From NCBI GenBank assembly GCA_018873225.1, contig JAEILZ010000004.1, forward strand, positions 1,860,001 to 1,924,000: a stretch of DNA of 64,000 bases, in the 5' to 3' direction. Below are positions 43,219-53,188 of this stretch, one piece after another. Numbering within the stretch: position 1 is the first letter of the stretch; each line of letters starts with the position of its first letter. The stretch is from [Phialemoniopsis] sp. UDSM-2020 (Eukaryota; Ascomycota; Sordariomycetes; Thyridiales; Thyridiaceae). The notes beneath the pieces are model-generated. The model saw nothing but the letters and a program-made list of their open reading frames with translations. It had not been told where the DNA came from and ran no database searches. A program made the position numbers and the translations under genes.

Positions 43219-45206
43219 CTTCAGCAACGGTGATGATGATGATGTTGATGGATGCTTGTCATTCGATTCAAGCGTGAGGACAAAACTGTGCCGTACATGC
43301 TCTTTAGGCACCACACCTGGAGTGCGGGGTCTGGCATGGATTCCAAGCCGACGATCCGCAGCCTTGGCTCGATTCGATTCATCGTTGTCTCTTTCGGACA
43401 ATCACTTGCGAGTATGACAATGAACAGCATTCTTTCTGAAATTTGAAGGTAGAACGATAGCTCGTGCCAAATACCTTGCTTACATTTCTAGTGAGACGTG
43501 TGCAACGTCTCCCCCAACACCAAGTCGATCCGCTAATAGGGAAAGAATGGAGAGAAGAATAATGATAATAATTATTCGCAACTCGAGAAGAAAGCGAAGA
43601 AGCAATTGAGAGCTCTAACCCTTGGTCTTCTGAGGATCACAGGCACAGGAGAGGTTGACGGGTCTGTTCTCTCTGGTCACAACCGGGCACTTACACCGAA
43701 TGCTGGTCGCCCCAGTGTTTTGGGCGAATCCAAAAATAGAAGAAACAAGCTCTTGCCAATGCGTTCCAACAAGATCATCGAAGCTTCCCCAAAGACACCC
43801 AAGGCATGAAGCAAGCTTTGCCTGATGGTCAATCAAATCTTGGCCGTGAATGTCTTTTCTATCATCTCATAATCATTGAAAAATAAGCATGATGACTTTC
43901 AGGAAGATAACCAAGTCACCCAATCTACCTACCTGAAGACGGTACTTCTTTCTTCAGTGGTTCACCTAGCTGACGCTGGTAGGGATGATGAGTTCTAGAT
44001 TCCAATGTCGCGTGGATGGAACCGTCACCCTGTCTATTATCTCTTTGGGTGAGATGCAGTATTCTTTCTGGACTACTTTCTCGGTATTCTCGTCAAAAAC
44101 CCCCTTCTTCCGGAGGCTTTGTCACCGTGATCGTCGCCAGGGCTTCACGACTGGAGAGCATGCTGATTCTCGCCAAGGCGTCAGAGATCATGTCCGCGAA
44201 TCTAAATTTGGAGCCTCGCCGCGAAGCCAGGCATTTCACCGGTGCTCGTTCTTGTACGTGAAATAGACCGGCTCCAGTTACAGCAACCGTTTTCGACTGC
44301 CGTTGGCTCACACCTGAGATGCTTGGCATGGCCGAGCATGCACTCTTGGCAAGGTCTCAGAAGTGACTGACCCACCTCGAAACACTTTCTTCGAAGCAAC
44401 CTCAACCCTGGACACACACCGTCTGCTGCTACTCAAATCCCGTTTTGAGTCAATCCGGTGAAGCTGAGGGATCTCTGCCAGGGACCGGCTCTTGGCCGTT
44501 CGTTGCCGCCTTCTGCTCTTCGGTACTTGGCCTGCTTGGCACCCCGCGATATCGAAAGCCAAGAGATGTACATCGCCGGCAGGTATATCTCTTGGCCCTG
44601 CGAATTACACCCCAAGTCCGCACATACAATGACACCGACCGAACGCCTGCATTCGCCCCAAACACTTCACATACCCCTCAACAGCTCTCACTACTGTATC
44701 CTACTTCGTGAAGTCACGTCTCTCGCCAGCCTTGTCGTTGACCAGTGTCATCCTCGTTTCACGCCTAGCTGGCATTGCTCTCTTCCATCTTGGCAAACGA
44801 AAGTCCCCAGCAAATAGGCTCGGATCGTGAAGGTCTACGCTCCGCTCAGAGATGCTTCATATCAGCATCTTCAATATACCCCTGTCTTCTTCTCCAGCTC
44901 TATCTCTTGGCTTTGTCTTGACTTCCTTGGCTCTTGGCAGTCCCGATGAAGCAATATGCCGGATCACTCAGTCCCAACAAGCACTATATAATTGGCATCT
45001 GCGCCAATATCCTGGATGAGGTCTTGTCTCTTTCTCGTCAGCTGGGCTCATTTTCAATTTCGTATTGTTTAGTTTCGCCGTCTTGCTTTGCAATACCTTC
45101 GCTTCTTCTCGCTGGTCGTATCTTATAAACTTATTTTTTTGAGCCGTGCCTGTCACTTTATCAAGTCTGCCTCGATTCAGTCTCCCAACATACATAGTCA
45201 TCGACC
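43219..45206. other. Non-coding stretch of 2 kb with promoter of the secreted protein gene
   Basis: No supportable gene. Overlapping frames of 60-120 codons around 43606-44817 occur on both strands without features. The end has a TATA box and an AUG-free leader for the gene at 45207. Confidence 0.5.
45124..45129 (+). promoter_or_regulatory. TATA box of the secreted protein gene
   Basis: TATAAA lies 83 bases before the ATG at 45207, with no intervening ATG. The spacing fits a start of transcription about 40-50 bases before the coding region. Confidence 0.6.
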
Positions 45207-46274
45207 ATGGTTCGCTACGCCTTTGTTGCTTTCGCCGGCCTGGCGGCTGCCCTTCCTCTGAATATCAACCTGGGGGCCTACTCACCTGCTCTAGTTGTTG
45301 GTACGTTTCGCTAACGAAGGTAATCGATGTAATGGAGTGTCTGGAACTGACAAGGCTACAGGTGATGGTGAAATCAGCTTCGGCGGTCGACAGGATGTTT
45401 CCAACCTTATGAACGCCCTCGAGGGCGCCGCGGTTAATGCTGCAGGCCAAGCAGCAAACGCAAATGCAGCTGCTACCCCGGAAACACCAGCGGCTGAGCC
45501 CCCTGCTGCCGCTGCCAATGCGGCTGATCCCAACCTCCAAGAACAGGTCAGTCTTGGCTTTACCTAAGATTTACATGTACCCCGAACGAAGCATCCGCTT
45601 GGCTCAGGAAACAATGTGCGAGATTCAATACACTAACATATCTTCCGCATCCAGGCACAACAAATTGCGTCCCTCCAGGGCCTGGGCAAGGAGATTGCCC
45701 CCCGTGTCACCGTCGAGAAGCGAGATCTCGGCGGCTTCGATCGCGCACTCAAATTCGCCGAGGTGGCCCTTGAAAAGGGTCCCAAGGTTCAGCTCGGCAC
45801 TGGAGCTGAAGGCTCGGGTGTTGGAATCATCGTTGATAATAACAAGGAAGCTGCCGCCCGGCCCGGCACTGGCGCCGAAGCCGAGGCAGCTGCACCCGCT
45901 GCTCCTGGCCGTGCCGAGAAACGTGCTGTCGTCGATGAGGAGGCAGGTGTCAAGCCGCTACGCACCCGCGTTACTACTATGTATGTCCGCTCTGGTGTCC
46001 CTGCTTGTGAGTAGCATTACTTCCCGCTTTGGCCTCATCGTTTCCCTTCGAGTACCTTCTTATCAACACGTCAGTTGCTAATGCCTCGACTCCAGCGATA
46101 CAAGGTACGAGTAACGTCGCCCGGAGCGTTGTAGCCGCACCTGGAGCCGCACCTCCCGTCTCTGCCCCGATTGCTGGTCGCAGCGATACCATCGACGCCC
46201 TCAACCTCAATGTTGATGGTGAGCAAGGCATCACCATGACCTTTGTGGAACAGGTCGCGGATGATGATGAGTGA
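45207..46274 (+). CDS. Secreted Ala-rich protein with dibasic sites, function unknown
   Basis: Exons 45207-45300, 45362-45546, 45655-46006 and 46096-46274 give 269 residues. A signal peptide (MVRYAFVAFAGLAAALP) is clear. The rest is rich in Ala, Gly, Pro and Glu, likely disordered, with the blocks NINLGAYSPALVVGDGEISF and GGRQDVSNLMNALEG. Lys-Arg pairs at 115-116 and 182-183 could be cut by a Kex2-type protease and would release an internal segment of about 66 residues. The C-terminal block APIAGRSDTIDALNLNVDG has a regular look. I do not recognise a family. The last intron has two possible acceptors; I chose CCAG at 46092-46095 because the branch sequence GCTAAT sits directly before it. Confidence 0.78.
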
Positions 46275-47272
46275 GCAGCCAGAGTGCTTTTTCTTTTCCT
46301 TTTTGTCCAAGAAAATAAACCAAAAAAGACCCAAATAGGAGGAGATCATTCATGTTGCGCGCCTCAATCTGGAACTTACAGATGGACAAAGTTTAGCATC
46401 TGCAATGTGTATATTCTTTTTCTTTTGGGACCTCATCTCTCTAGCATGTACTTCAGCTGTGAAAAGGCTTGTCTGCTGCGATTTGAAGGCGTTTTTGGTG
46501 CTGTATGGGGAAACACAGACTTCGGGCATTCTTACATGGGGGGCAACGGCGTTGTATGATCACTTTGATAGACCAGGCAAATTTCATGACGGCGTTCACG
46601 ACAACGATATGATGGTGCATTGAATTCTCTGTGTTTTTTATATATTGTCAAGGTGTATCATCGCAGGCTCTGAACACCGCAGTCTCGTACATCGCAGTAT
46701 ACAGCCGTCGCCAGGATGCAAGGCGGCGTCAGACTTCATGTCTCGAGCCCACCCTGACTTCCTCCGCTCCCACCATGTCGGGGAGCTTCACTCTTTAGCA
46801 ATAACTTCTTGTCAACAACATGCGGCCACTCCTTATCTATAGTCCCCTGGACAAAATGGGTGGCTGACACCGCTTTGCGGCAAAGAGGGGTTGATAGCAG
46901 AGTGTCGTGTTTCAGTCGTCGGATCGACGCAGACGGCATCAAAGCGCCGGGACATGGGGATCTGAGGCAGTTACCATGATTGTCCCCCGTGGGCGATCAT
47001 TCGTGAAAAAAGGAGGGAAAAGCATGGGAATTCTCTCCCTCGTAGATCGCGTTTCGTCTGTAGTTATTTTTAACCCAACGCCGTTCGCCTGCCGCCATTA
47101 TGCAGCTCGATATGCAAAGCAATGGTTGGTGAAGATCTTCATGCCGAGGCGGGACAAGATGCTATTCTCGTCCTTTTTCCAAATGTCGATGATATGGCTT
47201 CGTCGACGAGCGTCAAGTATTTGCAATAAGGAGATGATTAATTGCAGGATCGTCTAATGAGGGGACATGCTT
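46275..47272. other. Convergent intergenic region
   Basis: About 1 kb between the secreted protein gene (+) and NAD kinase (-). Short frames show no features and no gene is called. Confidence 0.5.
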
Positions 47273-49142
47273 TCATTTGTCCCACTCCTTGTACGCCTTT
47301 TGCTTCTGCCGCGTGTTCCAGCCCAGCTTGCCGCTGATGCTGTTGACCCAGTCCTCGCTGCGGCGGCCCGGGGCCTGCACCGAGGCAAAGGGGTACCGGC
47401 TGGCGCTGATGGTGACATAGTCGCCCGGCTTGAGCTCCATACGCTCGCGGCCGTCGAAGCTCGCCCAGGAGGAGGTGCGGGCATTGTAGGGGACGCCGAC
47501 GCGCAGGACGATGGTGTCCGGAAGGATGATGGGGCGGAAGGACAGGGTATGCGCGCAGATGGCAGTGACGAGCATGACGGGGTTCTCTGGGTGGCAGAGG
47601 GAGCCTCCGGCGGCAAGGTTGTAAGCCGTCGAGCCGGTGGGCGTGGAGACGCAGATGCCGTCGGCCAGGACGGAGGTGAAGTGTTCATCGTCACCGAAGA
47701 TCTCGGTGTAAGACATAGCTGGCATGATATGTTAGTAACAGAGTTGGCAGGGTCAGGTATCAGACAATGGGACATACTGGGATTAGGACCTCGGTCCACA
47801 ACCACCTCATTGAGTATCTCAAAGGTTCCATCAGGGCGATGAGTGTGCTCATCGTCCTTCTCTTCGCCGATCAGTTCCTCCACTAAATCTCGTCCGGATT
47901 CATCGTCGTCTTGTCCGTCTTGACTTCCAGCTGTGAGTCGAGGAGTCTGCTTCTTCTGGCTCCTCATGATCGTTCCCTCGAATCGGAGCCTCAAACTCAC
48001 GGTGACGCCCTCGTTGAATGCCGTTGTTAACGTCTTTTGATAGTCTTCAAAGTCGAACTTGGTCAGGAATCCCAGACTACCGAGAGCAAAACTCAAGACT
48101 GGTGGCACAATTCTCTGGAAGAGCCAGCTGGCATACAGCACCGTACCGTCGCCGCCGAGAGTGATGACAAAGTCGAAGGTATGCGGTCTCGCGCGCGGCA
48201 TTCCCTCATCCCACCAGCGCAAGCGCCTGGCGATATCCTTGCTGGCCTCCTCGGAGACCTCTCCCGCCTCGACGTAGTCCTTCTGTAGTTCCGCGATGAG
48301 CCCAGCAGCATCGAACTTCTTATTGTCCTTCAGGCTTCGCTCCAGGTACACAGTGTATCTGACGTCTCGGTCCTTGTCCAGCAACCAGCGTGTCAGCTCC
48401 CTGGTCTTTGGAACCAAGTCCTGGTCATAGATCTTGGTCAGCAGGAAGATGGTCTTGACTCTGAACTTGAGCCGCATGCTACCCAGCCTCCTGCTGAGCT
48501 CGCGCACGCCCCATGCCATCTCGCTGAGTTGCTTCTTTGTGAGCAGGCGGCTGTGCATGATGTCATGCTCTGCGGCGTCGAGATCAATCTGAGAGCCTGA
48601 TTTTGCGATCTTATGCCTCCATTCCTTCTGGTCCGTTTGGCCCGCTTCGCTGCCGTCACTAAAGTCCATAGCAATTGCGGGTGTATTGGCGCCAGAGCCT
48701 CGTGCTCGTGCATGATGAGGAGCTCCCTTGGGCTCGACCTTGCGATTAAGGCCAAGCTCCTCGGTAGCGTCGGAGCTGTGATTTGTGACAGTGAACTGCT
48801 CGGGCCTCGAGCTACCTGCAGCTTGCGCCCGCCGCTGCGACTCGAGAAATTGGTGGACTACGCAATGCGCTTTGTTATTGACGTGACGTATCTTGGGAGG
48901 TGGTGTTTCGGCTGCGACGAGAGAGCTCTTCCTGCGGTACGGATTGGAGGGGTCGAACATGACCTGGCGATTAAAGTTGGAGTCAGTACGGGCGACCTGT
49001 GCATAGTAGACTTTAATTCACGATCTTTCATCAGCCTTACCTCTACTGCCTTGCGATCTTCGTCGCTGGCACTGGATGGGCCATCATTCACGCCATCATC
49101 AAAGGTGATGTGCCTCTCATGGTGGTCTTCAGGCCCGCCCAT
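47273..49142 (-). CDS. NAD(H) kinase, Utr1/Yef1-like
   Basis: Minus-strand exons 49142-49041, 48963-47778 and 47718-47273 give 577 residues. NAD kinase motifs are present: ITLGGDGTVLYAS (the GGDG phosphate-binding loop with the catalytic Asp), SFALGSLGFLTKF, FEILNEVVVDRGPNP joined across the last intron to TMSYTEIFGDDEHF, and STPTGSTAYNLAAGGS. The enzyme makes NADP(H) from NAD(H) and ATP, supplying reducing power for biosynthesis and antioxidant defence. The roughly 180-residue N-terminal extension is charged and lacks a mitochondrial presequence, so a cytosolic Utr1-type form is more likely than the mitochondrial Pos5 type. A polar insertion near residues 345-375 interrupts the catalytic domain, as in other filamentous fungi. 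Confidence 0.95.
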
Positions 49143-49747
49143 CTTATCCGGAGATGGATCGCAATCCCTTGGTGCACTGTAGATGGTGCTGGGATGCTGT
49201 TATTGTTGTGCGTGAAAATGTTACTTGAAATGATCTTGTAGTATGAAACCTATGTGCAAAGCTCTAAGGATGAGTCCTGCACATCACGTTGTCAAGAGAA
49301 GGTGAGAATGCGACAAGAGGGAGTGCATTCTTCGCAATGAATCCCATCTTCCAGGCTCCCCACCTCCAGAAACAAGCGCTACAGTGTGGGGGTTTCAATG
49401 CGATCTCAGGGCACGGACCACCAAATATGACGTTGTAAGTCCGCTGATAAAGCTGATAAATCGCCTACATTGTAGGCTATTTCAAGTGTCGGAATGACGC
49501 TTTGATTATTAGTGTTCCTTGAACCAATCATCATCTTGTTCCTGGATATTACTTGAGTAAGAACATGTATACGAAACCCCCCAAGTCTAGTTGACCCGCA
49601 ACTGCTGAACTGTGTAGTAGTGAAGATATGTTGATACAACGAATATAGGGGGTTGAATATCAGAGGTCAGACTGGTGTATATCAATGTTTGAAAGAACAA
49701 GTAGTCCAATACCATGCAAAGGTTAAGAGTATATGGTTTTGATTCAA

Positions 49748-49757
49748 TACCTAGGTA
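49748..49757. repeat. TACCTAGGTA palindrome, copy 2
   Basis: Exact copy of the decamer palindrome seen at 40835-40844, again in non-coding sequence. Confidence 0.8.
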
Positions 49758-50597
49758 CTTTAGTGGTACGGGTTTAGTGTTTGGCCGGAAGAGCCTTCGC
49801 TTTCGGATGGGGGAGAAGAGTTGACCGATGCACCTTCAAGGGCTCGTAGTCAGATACTGGAGTCCCGATATTGGTAACCTTTGGATCAAACACTAGGATA
49901 TATGTGCTTGATTTGTATCTAGAGTGCTTTTAGGTCGAAATGTGGTCTTAGACAAATACTTCGCCATTGGCCTATAATTGCCGATATGGGCACGCGAAGC
50001 TAGACAGACCTATGCGGACGTGAACCAGGGATATAAGTGGTCTATTACTGCTGGCATGTCAACAAAGATGTTGAAACACCAGTGGAGGGTAGGTTGTGTG
50101 CTCGTTTGATGCGATGTAGTCTGCAAATCGAGGGAAAAGGCATGGCATATGCGAGTGGCCTATGGGATCCTTTCCGGCTGTGTTCGAGCGGAGTCACCTT
50201 CTGTCAAGCACGCAACTTATCGATCAATGACATGTAGTCCGGGGAACTGAAGAGTCCAGGGGGGGTACTAGACTCTGGTGGCGATGGGATGTTATATCAG
50301 AGGTGGCGAATCGGAGTTGCAGCCGTCTCTGCCCGGGACCTGGTTAAACTTCGGATGCTTCACCGACCACCCTCTTCTCTCCTTCTGGCGGGTTCTTGTA
50401 CATCAAACACACCTGTAAGGATAATAGTTTTGCTGTGAAGATACATTCAAGATCTCAGTTGTCCGTCGGACTTCATTGCCCATATTTCCGCGCTCTTAAC
50501 AGCCAAGACAGCCATTCCCGCTGTGCGGGGAATCAGGCCCGAGAGACCGTTACCCAAGCCCGGACAAGAGGCCTGGGCTAGCTAGCGGGGTGGTTAC

Positions 50598-50605
50598 TAT
50601 ATAAG
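50598..50605 (+). promoter_or_regulatory. TATA box of the acyltransferase gene
   Basis: TATATAAG lies 131 bases before the chosen ATG and 118 before an upstream ATG, so the upstream ATG is probably within the transcript. Confidence 0.6.
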
Positions 50606-50715
50606 TAGCTGGCAGTCCTAGCACCGCTACAACTGCGTGCTCTCAATTTTCTCTCGCTATCTCGCTTTGTCTCTGCGAGGACTTATGCAGCCCAGCTCTA
50701 TAGTCGTTCAGGTTC

Positions 50716-50802
50716 ATGAGTTTCTTGCATGATGTCTTCACAAGCCACATCTCAGCTTATGTGGCAGCAGGTGTCACCAAGCATCTGGGAACGCGACGCT
50801 GA
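50716..50802 (+). promoter_or_regulatory. Upstream ORF overlapping the acyltransferase start
   Basis: An ATG at 50716 opens a 28-codon frame that ends with TGA at 50800-50802, 71 bases past the main ATG and in another frame. Ribosomes that use it would miss the main start, so it could lower expression. Confidence 0.5.
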
Positions 50803-52276
50803 TGACATCGAGCGGTCGTATGCCGTCTCAGCTAAGCTTTATGAGGGGAGCGGCCGTATGTACTTTGCTATCACCGGCCATCTCTCGGTGACGCTTCCAG
50901 TCTCGCCAGAGACTTCCGACTTCAGTGACGCCGAAACCCGATTTGATAAGGCGTTGCAGACCGCTTGGCTGCAGACACGCTACGACTACCCGACGATTGC
51001 TTCCATCGTCTCTCTTGATGAACACCGTGGGAATTGGAAGAAGACATACCGCACTCTCCAAAGTACAGCAGATCTGGAAGGATGGTTGGAAGAAACATTG
51101 AAGCACGTTTCGACGGGCCAGAGCGGCGTGGAGTGGGCAAACTCCGATCCTCCTGCACCCAAGCTTCCCACGCTGTTCGTCATCGCACCTCCTAAGCAGG
51201 ATGGTTTTATTCGTCGCGATCTCGTCCTCCGGTCCCCCCACGATATTATCGACGGAATCGGCACACTGCTTCTCTTGAACAACTTGATAACACACGCTTC
51301 CAAAGCATATGACACCGATGCCTCACCGCAGCTGCTACCTACCGATGGTTCAGAGGCAGCAAACCTCAGCCCACCTTATCGTATCGCGGCCGCGGTCCCC
51401 AACGTACCAACGCCAGCTCAACAAAAGAGACTCGACGAGCTCGTGCCCAGGACAGCTCCTCCAAAACAGGACCCCGACGTTGAGATTATTGGCATCCCAT
51501 ATACAAAGGGAATTGCCATTCCCGGCCGTCATCAGCGAGTCGCCATCACCCTCTCTACAGAGGAGACTTTGACCCTCGCCGCTGCATGTAAGGCCGCCGG
51601 TGCCACCGTCACCCACGCCTTCCATGCTGCCATCGCCATGAGCTTGCGCGATGCGCAGGAGAGGAGGCAAGAAGACCGCCGCGTCAGATACGTCAACTAC
51701 ATCCTACGCAACGAGAGGGGCAGGTGTGTCGCGCCTTACAATACGCCAAAACATGCAGCAGCCTTGTATCACTCCGTACCACAGAAGAGCCTAATCGTGG
51801 ACATGATGGTACAAGCAGTAGGGGATAGCCCACCCAGCGAGGAGTCGCTTAGGATCCACCAGCAAGAGTTTCGGCGGATTCTGGACATTATGAAAGGTTT
51901 TTACCATAGTGTTCAAGACGATGCTGATCATTATGCACTGGCGCCTTACATCTGGGCAGCGGGCACTCCGACGCTGCCGCCAGTTGAGAAGGGCAAGACT
52001 CTCCCCGTACCTCCTCCGGCTGTCCTTGCGCCCGTCACTATCTCTAGTATGGGGGTTGTTGACAAGATAATGCCCTCAACAAATGGTGTCTTCGAGTTGC
52101 ATGACCCTTGGGTCACCGGGGAAGAGCTACGTAGTGGTCTTGGACTGTTTCTGGGCACATACCGTGGCCGATTGTGCCTCAGTGGTGCCTACAATGAGGC
52201 GTGGCATGGTAAGGAGAAGGTGCTGAGCTATCTGAATCAATGCAAAGAAGTTGTGTTCCGCGGTTTTGGCATCTAG
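50729..52276 (+). CDS. Condensation-like acyltransferase (HxxxDG superfamily)
   Basis: A single exon gives 515 residues, starting with two ATGs at 50729 and 50732. The key motif is SPHDIIDGIGT with H171, D175 and G176, the catalytic HxxxDG signature of the chloramphenicol acetyltransferase / condensation / BAHD superfamily. The length and the C-terminal block GVFELHDPWVTGEELRSGLGLFLGTYRGRLCLSGAYNE fit stand-alone fungal acyltransferases that acylate secondary-metabolite alcohols, such as the Tri3-like group. The DFGWG motif of plant BAHD enzymes is not visible. No polyketide, peptide or terpene synthase is in the window, so the substrate is unknown. An MFS transporter gene follows 0.9 kb downstream on the same strand, which hints at a small metabolic pair. 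Other genes nearby are housekeeping. Confidence 0.7.
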   Translation: MMSSQATSQLMWQQVSPSIWERDADDIERSYAVSAKLYEGSGRMYFAITGHLSVTLPVSPETSDFSDAETRFDKALQTAWLQTRYDYPTIASIVSLDEHRGNWKKTYRTLQSTADLEGWLEETLKHVSTGQSGVEWANSDPPAPKLPTLFVIAPPKQDGFIRRDLVLRSPHDIIDGIGTLLLLNNLITHASKAYDTDASPQLLPTDGSEAANLSPPYRIAAAVPNVPTPAQQKRLDELVPRTAPPKQDPDVEIIGIPYTKGIAIPGRHQRVAITLSTEETLTLAAACKAAGATVTHAFHAAIAMSLRDAQERRQEDRRVRYVNYILRNERGRCVAPYNTPKHAAALYHSVPQKSLIVDMMVQAVGDSPPSEESLRIHQQEFRRILDIMKGFYHSVQDDADHYALAPYIWAAGTPTLPPVEKGKTLPVPPPAVLAPVTISSMGVVDKIMPSTNGVFELHDPWVTGEELRSGLGLFLGTYRGRLCLSGAYNEAWHGKEKVLSYLNQCKEVVFRGFGI

Positions 52277-53188
52277 CAGAGGTAGACTTTCAGCTATCCC
52301 AAATATCCCACAATCGTATGCAATGATCTTTCAACGATTCAAGAGTAAACAAGAACGAGTTAGCGAGACTACAGTGACGACCTAGACTTGGCTGTCTCCA
52401 TGATAGTGATTCGGAGGTTACGATCAGCGGAGAATCGGAGAATAGACCAAGACAGTAGCCACCGAACTCCGAGCACCCCAAAACGAAAACAGGTCCACTA
52501 CTAAGCTTCAGTAAACCGATAGTCTGATCCTTGCACCACGTGGAGACCTGTTAGGAACCATCCGTGGGATAGGTGGTGATGCATAGTGTTGCACCTGACC
52601 GCTGGAGCTGTATACTGTATTAAAAACCCTTGAAACCTGGTATTATAGGGCCGCATGTGTTTCGAAACGGTCAAGCATATTCATGGAATTATACATGTCT
52701 ATACTCTATAGTCGCCATGCCAACGAGTCACTCGTACGTATTCGCTGGGCGTCAGTCTCGCAGAGGGTGTTTCTCGGAGTATTACCACCAAGGGCCTTTA
52801 ACAATGAGGAAGGACGTCACCTCAGCGGCGGATAACTCAGCGGGTTACTCCGTCGAGCGGAGCTTGGGCGGAGCTGGCGCGGAACCGGGGCGGAGGACCC
52901 GGAGACGTCAAAAAGAGCGGACCCGAAGTTTAACCGTAGCTTCCCATTCTGGTCATTCCGATGGACCCAGATTAAAACACGAAGTGGCGGCCCGACAGCC
53001 CCGGTGGCCCGCAAAACACCAGACGTCAAGTACATATCGAGGCACCAGGGGGGGTTCAAGACTTAACACAGGACAGATAAATATGGCAGACCTGTTGGTG
53101 CTGTTCCCAGTGTGGATCAACGTTCGATAGTCCTTTCAGAGGCAATCATTGTCCGCCGACCTTCATTCAGAGCACTTGACGAGTCGAG
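52277..53188. other. Intergenic region upstream of the MFS gene
   Basis: About 900 bases without a supportable gene. A CGG-rich segment at 52848-52904, listed separately, is the main visible feature. Confidence 0.5.
52848..52904 (+). promoter_or_regulatory. CGGAG-rich segment, possible zinc-cluster factor sites
   Basis: CGGAG occurs at 52858-52862, 52869-52873, 52891-52895 and 52900-52904. CTCCG at 52848-52852 pairs with the first copy across five bases as an inverted repeat. Zn2Cys6 regulators of fungi often bind paired CGG triplets, so this could control the transporter that starts at 53189. No footprint is available and the region is GC-rich. Confidence 0.4.

Larger units (their letters stand above)
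49143..50715. other. Non-coding stretch upstream of the acyltransferase gene
   Basis: About 1.6 kb, more AT-rich than its neighbours, with no supportable gene. A TACCTAGGTA palindrome is at 49748-49757 and a TATA box at 50598-50605. Confidence 0.5.

Noticed and set aside
42244..43401. Longer start for the S33 hydrolase at 43401
   Set aside because: The frame is open up to there but the codon at 43401 is TTG; the first ATG in frame is at 43218.
50502..50535. Imperfect inverted repeat around CATTCCCGCTGTGCGGGGAATC
   Set aside because: The arms pair only with a bulge and the element stands alone; too weak to list as a site.
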